Of a stretch of DNA of 64,000 bases, positions 43,305 through 51,280 are shown piece by piece. Position 1 is the stretch's first letter, and each line of letters begins with the position of its first letter. Source of the stretch: Chitinophaga filiformis (GTDB lineage: Bacteria > Bacteroidota > Bacteroidia > Chitinophagales > Chitinophagaceae); NCBI RefSeq assembly GCF_021646545.1, contig NZ_JAKIRP010000003.1, forward strand, positions 434,001-498,000. The letters are read 5' to 3'. Below the pieces are notes generated by a model. It worked only from the letters and a program-made list of their open reading frames with translations. It searched no databases and was not told the origin of the DNA. The position numbers and the translations under genes are program-made.

Positions 43305-44636
43305 ATGATCAACAGAATAGCATATAACAGCCCGATTACGGGGCTTTTTTTCATATACTGCCTTCTTGTATGCACGGCGTGTTCGTCGTCAAAACGGGGC
43401 TTATTTGCAAAGAAAACCGCCCATGAGCAGTATGCCAGCCGTATTACAGACGCCGGACTGGGTACCAGTACAATGGGCAGCCTGTGGTTTGCGGCTGCAG
43501 AAAAGGCCTTGGTCCGTCCATTGACAGTAACGTTGCCTTACAGGGAAACGGGGTATTTTGCTGCAGAGAAACCGGATGCTGCCGGTTATCTTTTTACAGC
43601 GCGTCGTGGTGACAGGCTGGATGTTCAGATCACTGTAAAATCATCAGTCCGCCTGCAACTTTTCACCGAGCTCTGGCAACCGGCAGAAGGGAGTGAGAAA
43701 CCACGGCTGCTGGCTACGGCAGATACTGTTACCGGCAGCTTACAGTACGAGATAGAGCGAAACGGCCGTTTTTTACTTCGTCTGCAACCAGAGTTACTGC
43801 AAAGCGGTGAATATACTGTGAGCATCAATACAGCCCCCTCACTGGCATTTCCGGTGGCAGGCAATATGGATCACCGGATCGGCAGTTTCTGGGGTGACAG
43901 ACGCGATAAAGGCGCCCGTAGTCATGAAGGGATCGATATCTTCGGCAAATTCCGGACACCGGTAGTGGCAGCGGCGGATGGTATTGTTACCAGTACCCGA
44001 CAGACCAACCTGGGAGGGAAAGTGGTCTTTTTATCTCCAAACGGGAAACCATATGCCCTGTATTATGCACATCTTGACTCACAACTGGTCAGAGAAGGGC
44101 AAAGAGTACGTACGGGCGATACGCTGGGCCTGATGGGCAATACAGGTAATGCCCGTACAACACCCACTCATCTGCATTTTGGCATATATACCAACAGCGG
44201 CGCCGTTGATCCACTACCATTTGTAAGCAGGAACAGACCAGAACCTGCAACAGTACAGGCCAATACCAGCCTACTCCGGCAAACTGCCCGCAGCACAACT
44301 GCAACGCCATTGTATGCTTCTCCCATAAAAAACAGCACCTCTCTGGAAAAATTGCCGGCAAACTACATTATGTATGTGATGGCTGCCACAGGCAACTGGT
44401 ATAAAGTAGTGCTGCCTGATAGCCGGGAAGGATTTGTAGAGAGCAAATCTGTATCCGGACAGCCGTATAAACGATTGCTCACTAAAACAAGCACACGCTT
44501 ATTCGACGCACCCGACAGCATAGCGGCTGTGAAAACGACGATTCCCAAGGGGAAAGATATTAACGTTTTAGGCAGCAATGGTATCTACCAGTTTGTTAAC
44601 TATGAAGAGCTGAATGGCTGGATACAGGTTGATTAG
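43305..44636 (+). CDS. M23 (LytM-type) peptidase lipoprotein with SH3-like domains
   Basis: 443 residues from the ATG at 43305 (MINRIAYNSPITGLFFIYC), chosen since it creates a lipoprotein signal with lipobox VCTAC; a TTG at 43254 is less plausible. The middle region about 80-180 is a beta-rich domain. The zinc peptidase core has SHEGIDIFGKFRTPVVAAADG, LYYAHLDSQL and TPTHLHFGIYTNSG: ligands His, Asp and the HLH motif are all present. Two SH3-like segments follow (ANYIMYVMAATGNWYKVVL and INVLGSNGIYQFVNYEELNG). It would cleave peptidoglycan crosslinks at the outer membrane's inner face. Confidence 0.88.
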   Translation: MINRIAYNSPITGLFFIYCLLVCTACSSSKRGLFAKKTAHEQYASRITDAGLGTSTMGSLWFAAAEKALVRPLTVTLPYRETGYFAAEKPDAAGYLFTARRGDRLDVQITVKSSVRLQLFTELWQPAEGSEKPRLLATADTVTGSLQYEIERNGRFLLRLQPELLQSGEYTVSINTAPSLAFPVAGNMDHRIGSFWGDRRDKGARSHEGIDIFGKFRTPVVAAADGIVTSTRQTNLGGKVVFLSPNGKPYALYYAHLDSQLVREGQRVRTGDTLGLMGNTGNARTTPTHLHFGIYTNSGAVDPLPFVSRNRPEPATVQANTSLLRQTARSTTATPLYASPIKNSTSLEKLPANYIMYVMAATGNWYKVVLPDSREGFVESKSVSGQPYKRLLTKTSTRLFDAPDSIAAVKTTIPKGKDINVLGSNGIYQFVNYEELNGWIQVD

Positions 44637-44687
44637 CGTTGTGTTCAGGAAGAAATCAATACCTTTGCCACCTTTAAATATTCGGAG

Positions 44688-45047
44688 ATGAGACACACAT
44701 TCAGATTTTACAAGTCTCCCTCAAACAGGTGGTACATTGATCTTCCGGGATGGGAAGGCAGTATCAGCGAGCTGGAAATGGTTGAAGGTGCGGATACTAT
44801 GCTTGACAAGATTAGTGGTGATACCAACGAATGTTTTATTGACATCAGCGACGAACCTTTTGAGGGATCGGATACGGTTAAACTGGTTAGCGACTTACGT
44901 GATTCCATAGGTGGGGGCAATTATATAATGGAAACATATATGGGCGAACCTGTCAACCATCCGATGTGGCTTTGCGCGGTTACAGAACATGTATTTGCAG
45001 ACCTTCCGGAAGCTATTTATGTTAGTCCGGTAACAAATAACGATTGA
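44688..45047 (+). CDS. Small DUF6717-like protein
   Basis: 119 residues. The start MRHTFRFYKSPSNRWYIDLP and ESWEGSISELEMV-like core with METYMGEPVNHPMWLCAV fit the DUF6717 type that is common next to unrelated genes in this phylum. Cytoplasmic, no signal peptide. It ends just before a strong bidirectional hairpin shared with the convergent amidohydrolase gene. No function can be read from sequence. Confidence 0.65.
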   Translation: MRHTFRFYKSPSNRWYIDLPGWEGSISELEMVEGADTMLDKISGDTNECFIDISDEPFEGSDTVKLVSDLRDSIGGGNYIMETYMGEPVNHPMWLCAVTEHVFADLPEAIYVSPVTNND

Positions 45048-45057
45048 TGTTATAACC

Positions 45058-45087
45058 AAAAGGGACTGAGAAATCAGCCCCTTTTTT
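45058..45087. terminator. Bidirectional terminator between convergent genes
   Basis: AAAAGGG-A-CTGA / TCAG-C-CCCTTTTT with a GAAA loop; A-rich and T-rich flanks serve both strands. Confidence 0.8.
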
Positions 45088-45096
45088 AATGTGATA

Positions 45097-46188
45097 TTAT
45101 TCAAACAAACTCTTATCTATTCCAGGAATGATCCTCAACGCATTCTGATAATATACTTTCTTCAATATATCATCCGGCAGCGCCATACCATACATACGCC
45201 AGAAAGCATGATACTTTTTGTGATACGGGAAATATTCATCTGCAGTTTCAAGTACGCGGAAATACGTGGTATATTCTTCCGGCTGCCAGGAATCTTTACC
45301 GAAAAGGATCCGGTTCTGATACTTCTCAAAGAATTGTCTTGCCATCCTCGGTTGACGCCCCAGTTCAGCAATCACTGCTCCAAATTCAACATACATATTC
45401 GGTATCTGTTCCATCAGTTGCGATAAATGAGCCAGGTCGCTCGCGTACCAGCCGAAATGCGCATTTATAAAGGTGGTAGCCGGATGTTTCCTGAACATGC
45501 GGTGTTGCTCCTCAATGATCTGTTCCCAGGGTGCCGGATCAGTATTACTGCGTTTGCGGCCCGGATGAGTAATCAATTCCAGCCAGCGTTCGTTGTTATT
45601 ATCCGCCGGCTGCCAGAATTGTTTGGGATCAGCGGCATGTATCAAGACGGGGATCTTCAGTTTACCACACTGGTCCCATACGGCATCCAGCCGGGGATCA
45701 TCAATGGCTACCCGCTTGCCGTTATTATCACGTACACTAAGTCCCAGGTTCTTGAATACTTTCAGACCGTTTGCACCATTCTTCACGTCTTCTGTCAGCT
45801 GACGCACGGCTTTCTCCGTCCAGCCCTCCTCTCCTATGCCGCTGAAATCAATATTGGCGAAAATGATAAACCTGTTTGGCGCCTTACTCTTTACATTGTC
45901 TGTCTGCGCTTTCAGGCGGCTGCCGTTTCCACCACTAAGATTCACCATCACTTTCATGTTCAGGGCATCCATATCCTGTAGCAGGTCCCGCAGGTTTCCC
46001 GACGACAAGCCATTCTGATGATTATGCACATCTATAAAAGGGAACTTCGCCTTTGTCAGTTTATGTTCCGGTACTACCAGGGAGGAAGGCGGGTCGTATT
46101 TTTCAAAATCAATGGTGGGTCTTTCCTGGCCATAACACATAGAGCTGGTACTTAGTAAGGCACAGGCGACAATAGACAGTTTACGCAT
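45097..46188 (-). CDS. Exported amidohydrolase-family TIM-barrel protein
   Basis: 363 residues. Signal peptide MRKLSIVACALLSTSSMCYG. Metal/active-site features of the amidohydrolase_2 group: FIDVHNHQNGLSSG near 50, PVLIHAADPKQF near 180, INAHFGWYASDL near 240 and ILFGKDSWQP near 300. This family hydrolyses C-N or C-C bonds or decarboxylates aromatic acids. It appears monocistronic. Substrate unknown. Confidence 0.82.
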   Translation of the reverse strand: MRKLSIVACALLSTSSMCYGQERPTIDFEKYDPPSSLVVPEHKLTKAKFPFIDVHNHQNGLSSGNLRDLLQDMDALNMKVMVNLSGGNGSRLKAQTDNVKSKAPNRFIIFANIDFSGIGEEGWTEKAVRQLTEDVKNGANGLKVFKNLGLSVRDNNGKRVAIDDPRLDAVWDQCGKLKIPVLIHAADPKQFWQPADNNNERWLELITHPGRKRSNTDPAPWEQIIEEQHRMFRKHPATTFINAHFGWYASDLAHLSQLMEQIPNMYVEFGAVIAELGRQPRMARQFFEKYQNRILFGKDSWQPEEYTTYFRVLETADEYFPYHKKYHAFWRMYGMALPDDILKKVYYQNALRIIPGIDKSLFE

Positions 46189-46306
46189 ATGTTCTAGAGA
46201 TAGTTTATTCTAAATTTATAAAAAGATCATAAGTATCAAAGGCAAGCTTTATGAGCGGTAAAAGGAAAGCAAAAATATTTTGTTGAAAGTTAAAAATTAT
46301 TCATTT

Positions 46307-46323
46307 ACTTTGTCATTCAAAGT
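46307..46323. promoter_or_regulatory. Operator-like palindrome ACTTTG-N5-CAAAGT (site 1)
   Basis: ACTTTG (46307-46312) TCATT CAAAGT (46318-46323). Overlaps the candidate promoter box. Confidence 0.5.
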
Positions 46324-46581
46324 GCTTTAAAAACACTTTTCAGACATTGAGGAACACCGGCCTGCATTAACTTGTAACCCATTCATGGTAATGCAGTTAG
46401 CCGAATACCTATATGTTTACCTATTGCCGGCAGTTGCACGTCAAAGGATACCATAATGGTTCCCGAACCCGATGGTAGCATCATCTTTTGTACACTTCAG
46501 TAACCCGGTTCATTGAATCAGGACAAGCATAATGCTGATAGTCTGATATAGGCATTGTCTTGTCATTTTTTTGCCTTTACA

Positions 46582-46598
46582 CTTTGAAACACAAAGTA
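46582..46598. promoter_or_regulatory. Operator-like palindrome ACTTTG-N5-CAAAGT (site 2)
   Basis: ACTTTG (46582-46587) AAACA CAAAGT (46593-46598), 275 bp after site 1, same half-sites and spacing. It precedes the start codon at 46645 by 47 bp. Confidence 0.5.
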
Positions 46599-46644
46599 TA
46601 TATAGAACAATTACGACCTGTACTCACTATGAAAAATATAACAC

Positions 46645-47391
46645 ATGAAGACAAGTAATCAGTGGATTTTGTACTTCGAAGAAAACGCAAAACAGCGACG
46701 TATAGACTGGTCTTTGAACCCCGATATTTCTGAACAGGAAATTTCAACAATACTCCACTCTCTGCAAGCCTGGCAGCTGGGAGAGACATCTGACGGCCGG
46801 CATCTACTGCAGGCAGTAACCAGGTACGCAAAGCAGATAAATGACCTGGCTTATATTGAAGCTACCGCGCTGTTTATAAAGGAAGAACAGAAACATGGCA
46901 ACAATTTAGGGACTTACCTGGACAGAATAGGAAAGCCAAGGATCAAAGCGGACCTCGGCGATACTCTTTTCAGAAAAGTGAGGTATTTCAACGCCAATAT
47001 GGAAATATGGACACTCACCGTTACAGTTGTTGAAAGTACCGCACAAATATTCTATCAGTCCATGAAAGATGCTACCCGCTGTAAGTTACTGAAGCAGATC
47101 TGTACCGATATACTCATTGATGAAGCGCCTCATATTGCGTTTCAGACCGAGCGGCTTTCGATCATCTTCAATAGTAAGACCGCTTTAGGGAAAACAATCG
47201 CCCTGAAGGTCTATTATGTTTTCTTCTTCTCTACGGCACTCGTGGTGTGGATGGCGCACAGGAAGCTGTTCAAAGCAGGTGGTAACACGCTTGGGAAATT
47301 TATGCTCAAGATGAGATACAAGTACAATAGGATCATCAATCGCATCACTGCTAACAGCGCTATATTCAGAAACAGTGTTATTGCACACTAA
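46645..47391 (+). CDS. Ferritin-like (diiron) protein
   Basis: 248 residues, mostly helical. Candidate diiron ligands: Glu in YIEATALFI, ExxH in KEEQKHGNN near 83, Glu in VVESTAQIFYQ near 126, and ExxH in LIDEAPHIAFQ near 157, giving two EX2H pairs on a four-helix bundle. A single hydrophobic helix (YYVFFFSTALVVWMAHR, about 190-206) follows, which is unusual for soluble ferritins and may anchor the protein. It is coupled to a DUF1361 gene 20 bp downstream and preceded by the palindromes above. Confidence 0.65.
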   Translation: MKTSNQWILYFEENAKQRRIDWSLNPDISEQEISTILHSLQAWQLGETSDGRHLLQAVTRYAKQINDLAYIEATALFIKEEQKHGNNLGTYLDRIGKPRIKADLGDTLFRKVRYFNANMEIWTLTVTVVESTAQIFYQSMKDATRCKLLKQICTDILIDEAPHIAFQTERLSIIFNSKTALGKTIALKVYYVFFFSTALVVWMAHRKLFKAGGNTLGKFMLKMRYKYNRIINRITANSAIFRNSVIAH

Positions 47392-47411
47392 TGTTTTAAA
47401 TTATTTTGTCA

Positions 47412-48065
47412 ATGTTAAAGAACATTTCTCCACTTGAAAGAATGCTGCTGGTATCAGTATCCTTTACCATGCTGTTGTTGTTAACAAGGGTGATGTACAC
47501 GAAAGAGCTGGTTTACGGTTTTTACATCTGGAATACCTTCCTGGCAATATTGCCTTTATTATTCAGCCGTTCGCTGATCCGGCAGAACAGGTTCAATCTC
47601 AGGGCAATACTTCTCCTCACCTGCTGGCTGGCATTCTTTCCGAATGCTGCTTATATCATAACAGATCTTTTTCATTATACAGAAAAGCCGCCCGTTCCTA
47701 AATGGTTTGATCTGCTACTGGTAACTTCGGCAGCATGGAACGGTCTTCTACTGGGGATTGTATCGCTTATGCAGATAGAACAGTTTTTGTCAGGGCACCT
47801 GAGAGACGGATGGGTAAAGATTTCTGTGATCATTAGTTTTATATTATGCGGCTATGGCGTCTATATAGGCAGGTACCTGCGTTTCAATAGCTGGGATGCC
47901 GTTACCGAGCCGCAAAAGCTTCTATATACATTCTCCGTGCATATTTTCCGGCCACAGGAGCATGTCATGATGTGGGCGTTTACCTTTCTGTTCGGAACTA
48001 TGTTTGGCATTGTTTATTTCACGTTAAAACAATTCCGATTACCCGCGGTTGTCAACCGGTTATAA
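47412..48065 (+). CDS. DUF1361 integral membrane protein
   Basis: 217 residues from the ATG at 47412 (a TTG six bases earlier is possible). Six or so membrane helices; family motifs WLAFFPNAAYIITDLFH near 73 and YLRFNSWDA near 154 match DUF1361. Function unknown across the family. Paired with the ferritin-like gene 20 bp upstream, which suggests co-regulation. Confidence 0.82.
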   Translation: MLKNISPLERMLLVSVSFTMLLLLTRVMYTKELVYGFYIWNTFLAILPLLFSRSLIRQNRFNLRAILLLTCWLAFFPNAAYIITDLFHYTEKPPVPKWFDLLLVTSAAWNGLLLGIVSLMQIEQFLSGHLRDGWVKISVIISFILCGYGVYIGRYLRFNSWDAVTEPQKLLYTFSVHIFRPQEHVMMWAFTFLFGTMFGIVYFTLKQFRLPAVVNRL

Positions 48066-48165
48066 AGACACGTTGCCGGGTTGAAACCGGCGCTACAAAC
48101 ACCCCGCACCTAGCGGAGCCGATTGGTGTTTTGTTCCCGGCTTATTATCATCCCGGGGCTGTCCC
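48066..48165. other. Structured intergenic segment (nested inverted repeats)
   Basis: GCCGGGTTGAAACCGGC forms a short stem, ACAAACACC pairs with GGTGTTTTGT around CCGCACCTAGCGG, and CCCGGGGCTGTCCCCG follows. The GTTGAAACCGGCGCTAC word resembles the CTGAAACCGGGTGCTAC arm at 22450-22466. It reads as an intergenic repeat or structured RNA, not a gene. Confidence 0.45.
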
Positions 48166-48172
48166 CGCAGAA

Positions 48173-48210
48173 TCAGATGACACTATTGTTTGTAAAATAG
48201 TGTCATCTGA
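48173..48210. terminator. Perfect 15-bp hairpin between convergent genes
   Basis: TCAGATGACACTATT (48173-48187), 8-base loop, AATAGTGTCATCTGA (48196-48210). No T tract. Confidence 0.6.
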
Positions 48211-48254
48211 TAAGCCTAATAAGCCAGGCAGGAGCTTTTTGAGTTACCACCCCG

Positions 48255-48980
48255 TCAGCTTGGGTTCAGCCTGTTAAAAGCGCTATTCAGCTCTTCCGAG
48301 CCGGCTTTCGACACGGCTTCAGTGAATCCGAAAGTCAATGCTGTTTTACCTTCTTTTAACTGTGTGAATATAGCGTCTAAAAAATCACTTACCGGAGGGG
48401 CCGCATCGTGCAGGCCCTTTCCACCAAGATCGGTATTCAGTGCGGGCGGTATCACTTCAATCACTTCTATGCCTCTTGCCTTGAGCAGGTATTTTGACGA
48501 AAGTGTGAAGGAATGGAAAAAGGCTTTGGTGCCGCTGTATACAGGTACTTTAGTCAGTGGTACGAATGACAGTCCGGAGGTCACGTTCACAATCGTATGC
48601 AGTGATTGCAGTTTAATGAATAGCGCAGTCAAATGCACCGGTGCTTCGATGTTCGTAGCAATTTCATTTTTTGCACGTTGATAAAAGTCCGCATCTGTGA
48701 TGTTCATCCAGTTCTGGATACCTGCATTGTTCACCAGTACGTTCAGATCACTGTGCTGGGTGGCAACCCAGTTATAAAGATCTTCCCGTCCAGCTTCTGC
48801 TGACAAATCGCATACTTTGGTAATGATGGATGGATATTTAGCTGTAACCTCTTTTAAGGCAGATTCGCGTCTTCCACAGATCAACACGGTATTGCCTTCC
48901 TGTAGAAATCTTTCTGCAAGCCCCAGTCCAATACCGCTGGCGCCGCCGGTAATTAAAATTTTATTTCCTGTTAGTTTCAT
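48255..48980 (-). CDS. Short-chain dehydrogenase/reductase (DltE-like)
   Basis: 241 residues. Nucleotide motif ITGGASGIGLGLAERF near 9, NNAGIQN near 87, catalytic Ser in VTSGLSFVP and the Y-x3-K motif in PVYSGTKAFFHSF near 145. The arrangement resembles DltE/YdfG-type SDRs. Substrate not known. Convergent with DUF1361. Confidence 0.88.
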   Translation of the reverse strand: MKLTGNKILITGGASGIGLGLAERFLQEGNTVLICGRRESALKEVTAKYPSIITKVCDLSAEAGREDLYNWVATQHSDLNVLVNNAGIQNWMNITDADFYQRAKNEIATNIEAPVHLTALFIKLQSLHTIVNVTSGLSFVPLTKVPVYSGTKAFFHSFTLSSKYLLKARGIEVIEVIPPALNTDLGGKGLHDAAPPVSDFLDAIFTQLKEGKTALTFGFTEAVSKAGSEELNSAFNRLNPS

Positions 48981-49162
48981 GAATAGTGCTGTTTACGATA
49001 AAGAATGAGCAAAATTAAGAAGGGACGGTATCAGACCAGTTACGAACATCAAACCATCATTTGCGAAATTCAAACAATCCATTCATTTGCCTGTAAAACC
49101 TGCTCATTGTGTTAATGCCTTGGCATGATTTTGTTACCTGAACAATAAATAAATGATATTTT

Positions 49163-49363
49163 ATGATACAGGACAATCCTAAAGATAAAGACGTCAAAAA
49201 AGAAAAAGAAGATTCCAGCATAAAGCCAGACCCTGAAACACTCGGACCGGATCCTGAGGAGCATATGAAAGGGCCAATCTCTTCCATTGTCAGGAAGATT
49301 GGCGAGGAAGCTGAAGAAAATGACGAGAAAGATAGTGATGAAAAAGAAGAGGAAAATGATTGA
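49163..49363 (+). CDS. Small highly acidic protein
   Basis: 66 residues, about half Asp/Glu/Lys, with low-complexity ends. A short conserved-looking core GPISSIVRKIGEEAEEN. No signal peptide or domain. The initiation region is plausible (ATG at 49163), but the composition alone could arise in non-coding DNA, so certainty is moderate. Convergent with DinB gene (10-bp gap). Confidence 0.5.
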   Translation: MIQDNPKDKDVKKEKEDSSIKPDPETLGPDPEEHMKGPISSIVRKIGEEAEENDEKDSDEKEEEND

Positions 49364-49373
49364 GGCCGTGTAA

Positions 49374-49844
49374 TTAATTACCGGCCTTAATCAGCTTTTT
49401 CAGGATCACAATCTGCCCCAGATGATAGTGCAAATGCTCCACCGTACCTTGCAGATTTCTATAAGTGGATGAATGATCTGCCACAATTGGCTCCGGCAAC
49501 CTGCTTTCATTTACCTTTTTTATTGCCTCTGCCAGTTCATAAGCAGAAGCTACCAGTTCCTTCTTCAGGTTCGTCCAATCCTGTTCACTTGTTAAGCCGG
49601 GAACATCAAATCCGTTAACATCAGGTATGGTTACCCTGATCCCGTTTATACGTTGTATCATCACCCGGTTCCAGTAGATAAGATGATTTACCAGCGCTGC
49701 GATCGTGTTGGGCGAAGCTTTTGTTTTCAAAGTGGCTTCCTGTACTGTTACGTCCTTCAGGCTATCCATAATATTTACATCAGTCCAGTTTTCTCCCTCG
49801 ATGACGTCCAGCAGATGTGTGGATATTTGTGTAAGAATATTCAT
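49374..49844 (-). CDS. DinB-family four-helix protein
   Basis: 156 residues. DinB-like pattern: start LLDVIEGENWTDVNI, helix with LVNHLIYWNRVMIQRI (His near 53), final EHLHYHLGQIVILKKLI (His near 137 and 141), supplying the three-His metal site. Family members include thiol-transferases (bacillithiol S-transferases). Function here unknown. Confidence 0.8.
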   Translation of the reverse strand: MNILTQISTHLLDVIEGENWTDVNIMDSLKDVTVQEATLKTKASPNTIAALVNHLIYWNRVMIQRINGIRVTIPDVNGFDVPGLTSEQDWTNLKKELVASAYELAEAIKKVNESRLPEPIVADHSSTYRNLQGTVEHLHYHLGQIVILKKLIKAGN

Positions 49845-50061
49845 AGCTGTGATGGTTACTATATAAAGATATCACTTCCTCTTCGATGCCCGATTGCAAA
49901 AAATAGCCGTTCCTGCCCAGAGAACCCCAAATACCAGGCCATGACACCAGAAGGCCTCCCCTGTTGCACATGATATTATTTTAACGTGCTTCAAGTATTT
50001 TTCTGGCATTCTGCCTTCTCCCCCACAAGCCGTTTTTCATTTTTTCTTCATGTTGGGCATC

Positions 50062-50069
50062 TAAGTTTG
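50062..50069 (+). promoter_or_regulatory. Bacteroidota -7 promoter box (TAAGTTTG)
   Basis: Exact TAnnTTTG match 40 bp before the ATG at 50110; probable promoter for the 50.1-54.2 kb operon. Confidence 0.5.
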
Positions 50070-50109
50070 CATCAACAAGCAATAAATACTAACTTAAAAT
50101 TGGAAATGT

Positions 50110-50895
50110 ATGAAAACAACACTTTTTGTCATTGCTGCTTTTTTATTTTCAAACGCTATATTTGCCCAGCAAGCAACTGTTAAGACAACACAATCGGCGA
50201 CCGTCGGGACAAATTCAGTGAACGGAACAATGTCTGGGCAGACTCATGCCCAGGCTGATGTTAAATCAGGCAATGTAAAAACAGCGTCTACTGGAGCTGC
50301 AAATGCATCAACAGGAGTAAATACTAAAAACAGTACAGCCATTGCTGCTCAAGACAAAACAAACATTTCTGCAGCTGCTACAGAGCATGCAGATGTATTA
50401 AAGAATAGTGTAAACAGTGCAAGCGGTGTGACTGTTAAAAGCACACAAAACACCACGACTGCTGTCAATAGCGACATAAAAGAGAACGCTGTGGGTACCA
50501 GTAACGTGGCTGTTAAAAGCACACAAAACGCCGCCACTGCTGTCAACAATGACATAAAACAGACGGCTGCAGGTACCATTAACACCACTGTTAAAAGCAC
50601 GCAGAATGTTGGTACTGCTGTCAACAGTGAGATTAAACAGACAACTGTCGGCACCACTAATGCTACTGTTAAAAGCACGCAGCATATCGCCACAAATGTC
50701 AACAGCGACATTAAACAAACTGCTGTTGGTACAAAAGCAGCTGTAAAATCAGTAGATGCAGGTGTAAAAAATCATACTAAAATTGCCGCTTCCTCATCTA
50801 TCAAGGCTGCAGGAGCTGTGCACAATACCGTGAAAGTGCCATCTATCAAAACTGCTACTCATGTCGGAGCAAATATGAAGGTAGGCCTGAGGTAA
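50110..50895 (+). CDS. Secreted Thr/Val/Asn-rich repeat protein
   Basis: 261 residues with signal peptide MKTTLFVIAAFLFSNAIFAQ. The central part has four 25-26-residue tandem repeats (about 109-211) of the form VKSTQN..TAVNSDIKQTAVGT, a pattern that could form a helical or coiled filament-like structure. No Cys. No family recognised. Antisense long open frames are shadows of the low-complexity sequence. First gene of a probable operon with spacings of 24, 22, 5 and 7 bp (proline-rich protein, barrel protein, OmpR regulator, histidine kinase). Confidence 0.75.
   Translation: MKTTLFVIAAFLFSNAIFAQQATVKTTQSATVGTNSVNGTMSGQTHAQADVKSGNVKTASTGAANASTGVNTKNSTAIAAQDKTNISAAATEHADVLKNSVNSASGVTVKSTQNTTTAVNSDIKENAVGTSNVAVKSTQNAATAVNNDIKQTAAGTINTTVKSTQNVGTAVNSEIKQTTVGTTNATVKSTQHIATNVNSDIKQTAVGTKAAVKSVDAGVKNHTKIAASSSIKAAGAVHNTVKVPSIKTATHVGANMKVGLR
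50434..50742 (+). repeat. Tandem 78-bp coding repeat, four copies
   Basis: Four units beginning GTTAAAAGCAC... (period 78 bp, last 75 bp) inside the secreted repeat protein gene. Units share GTTAAAAGCACxCA and AACAGC/GACATTAAAC words; they are diverged, so copy number may have been stable for some time. Confidence 0.8.
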
Positions 50896-50919
50896 CACAT
50901 TATTAATACTGTCGTGAAT

Positions 50920-51258
50920 ATGAACAAAGGGGCTATATATCGCCATGTAGGAATAACCGCTATACTATCAATCATTTCCCTCTATAGTTGGGGTAGTACT
51001 ACACTACCCCAACCTACTTACAAGGTAATTCCCCCGGATGCCGTGCGGATGGACACCATTCCTGTCAAAAAGCCGGTAGAGACGGAAACAGTAGAACCAA
51101 CGCAGGAGCTGCCTGTGGAACCGGTTATTAAAGAGGTTCCCAAGGCTAAAAAACAGGTGAAACCTATAGCCGTTCCATCAGTGATAACGCCTGTAAAAAC
51201 ACCGAAAATCATCAAGCCAAAGATTGTCATCAAGAAAATAGGTGTTCGTGTTCCATAG
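50920..51258 (+). CDS. Small proline/lysine-rich envelope protein
   Basis: 112 residues from ATG at 50920 (GTG at 50914 also possible). A short hydrophobic N-terminus (HVGITAILSIISLYSW) acts as signal or anchor; the rest is Pro/Val/Lys rich (KKPVETETVEPTQELPVEPV, TPVKTPKIIKPKIVIKKIG), like a TonB-type periplasmic linker. No C-terminal TonB domain. Between the repeat protein and the barrel gene. Confidence 0.6.
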   Translation: MNKGAIYRHVGITAILSIISLYSWGSTTLPQPTYKVIPPDAVRMDTIPVKKPVETETVEPTQELPVEPVIKEVPKAKKQVKPIAVPSVITPVKTPKIIKPKIVIKKIGVRVP

Positions 51259-51280
51259 CACAGCGCTTCAATGAAAAACC

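Larger units (their letters stand above)
46189..46644. other. 456-bp intergenic region with two matching operator-like palindromes
   Basis: No ORF is supported. TTG at 46283-46285, 19-bp spacer and TTACTTTG at 46305-46312 (one mismatch to TAnnTTTG) make a candidate promoter overlapping the first palindrome. The second palindrome lies 47 bp before the ferritin-like gene. Confidence 0.45.

Noticed and set aside
50349..50718. Minus-strand hydrophobic open frames (120 and 106 residues)
   Set aside because: Artefacts of reading the Thr/Val-rich repeats in antisense.
50434..50742. Possible CRISPR or satellite array
   Set aside because: The 78-bp repeats are in frame and encode regular 26-residue units of a secreted protein.
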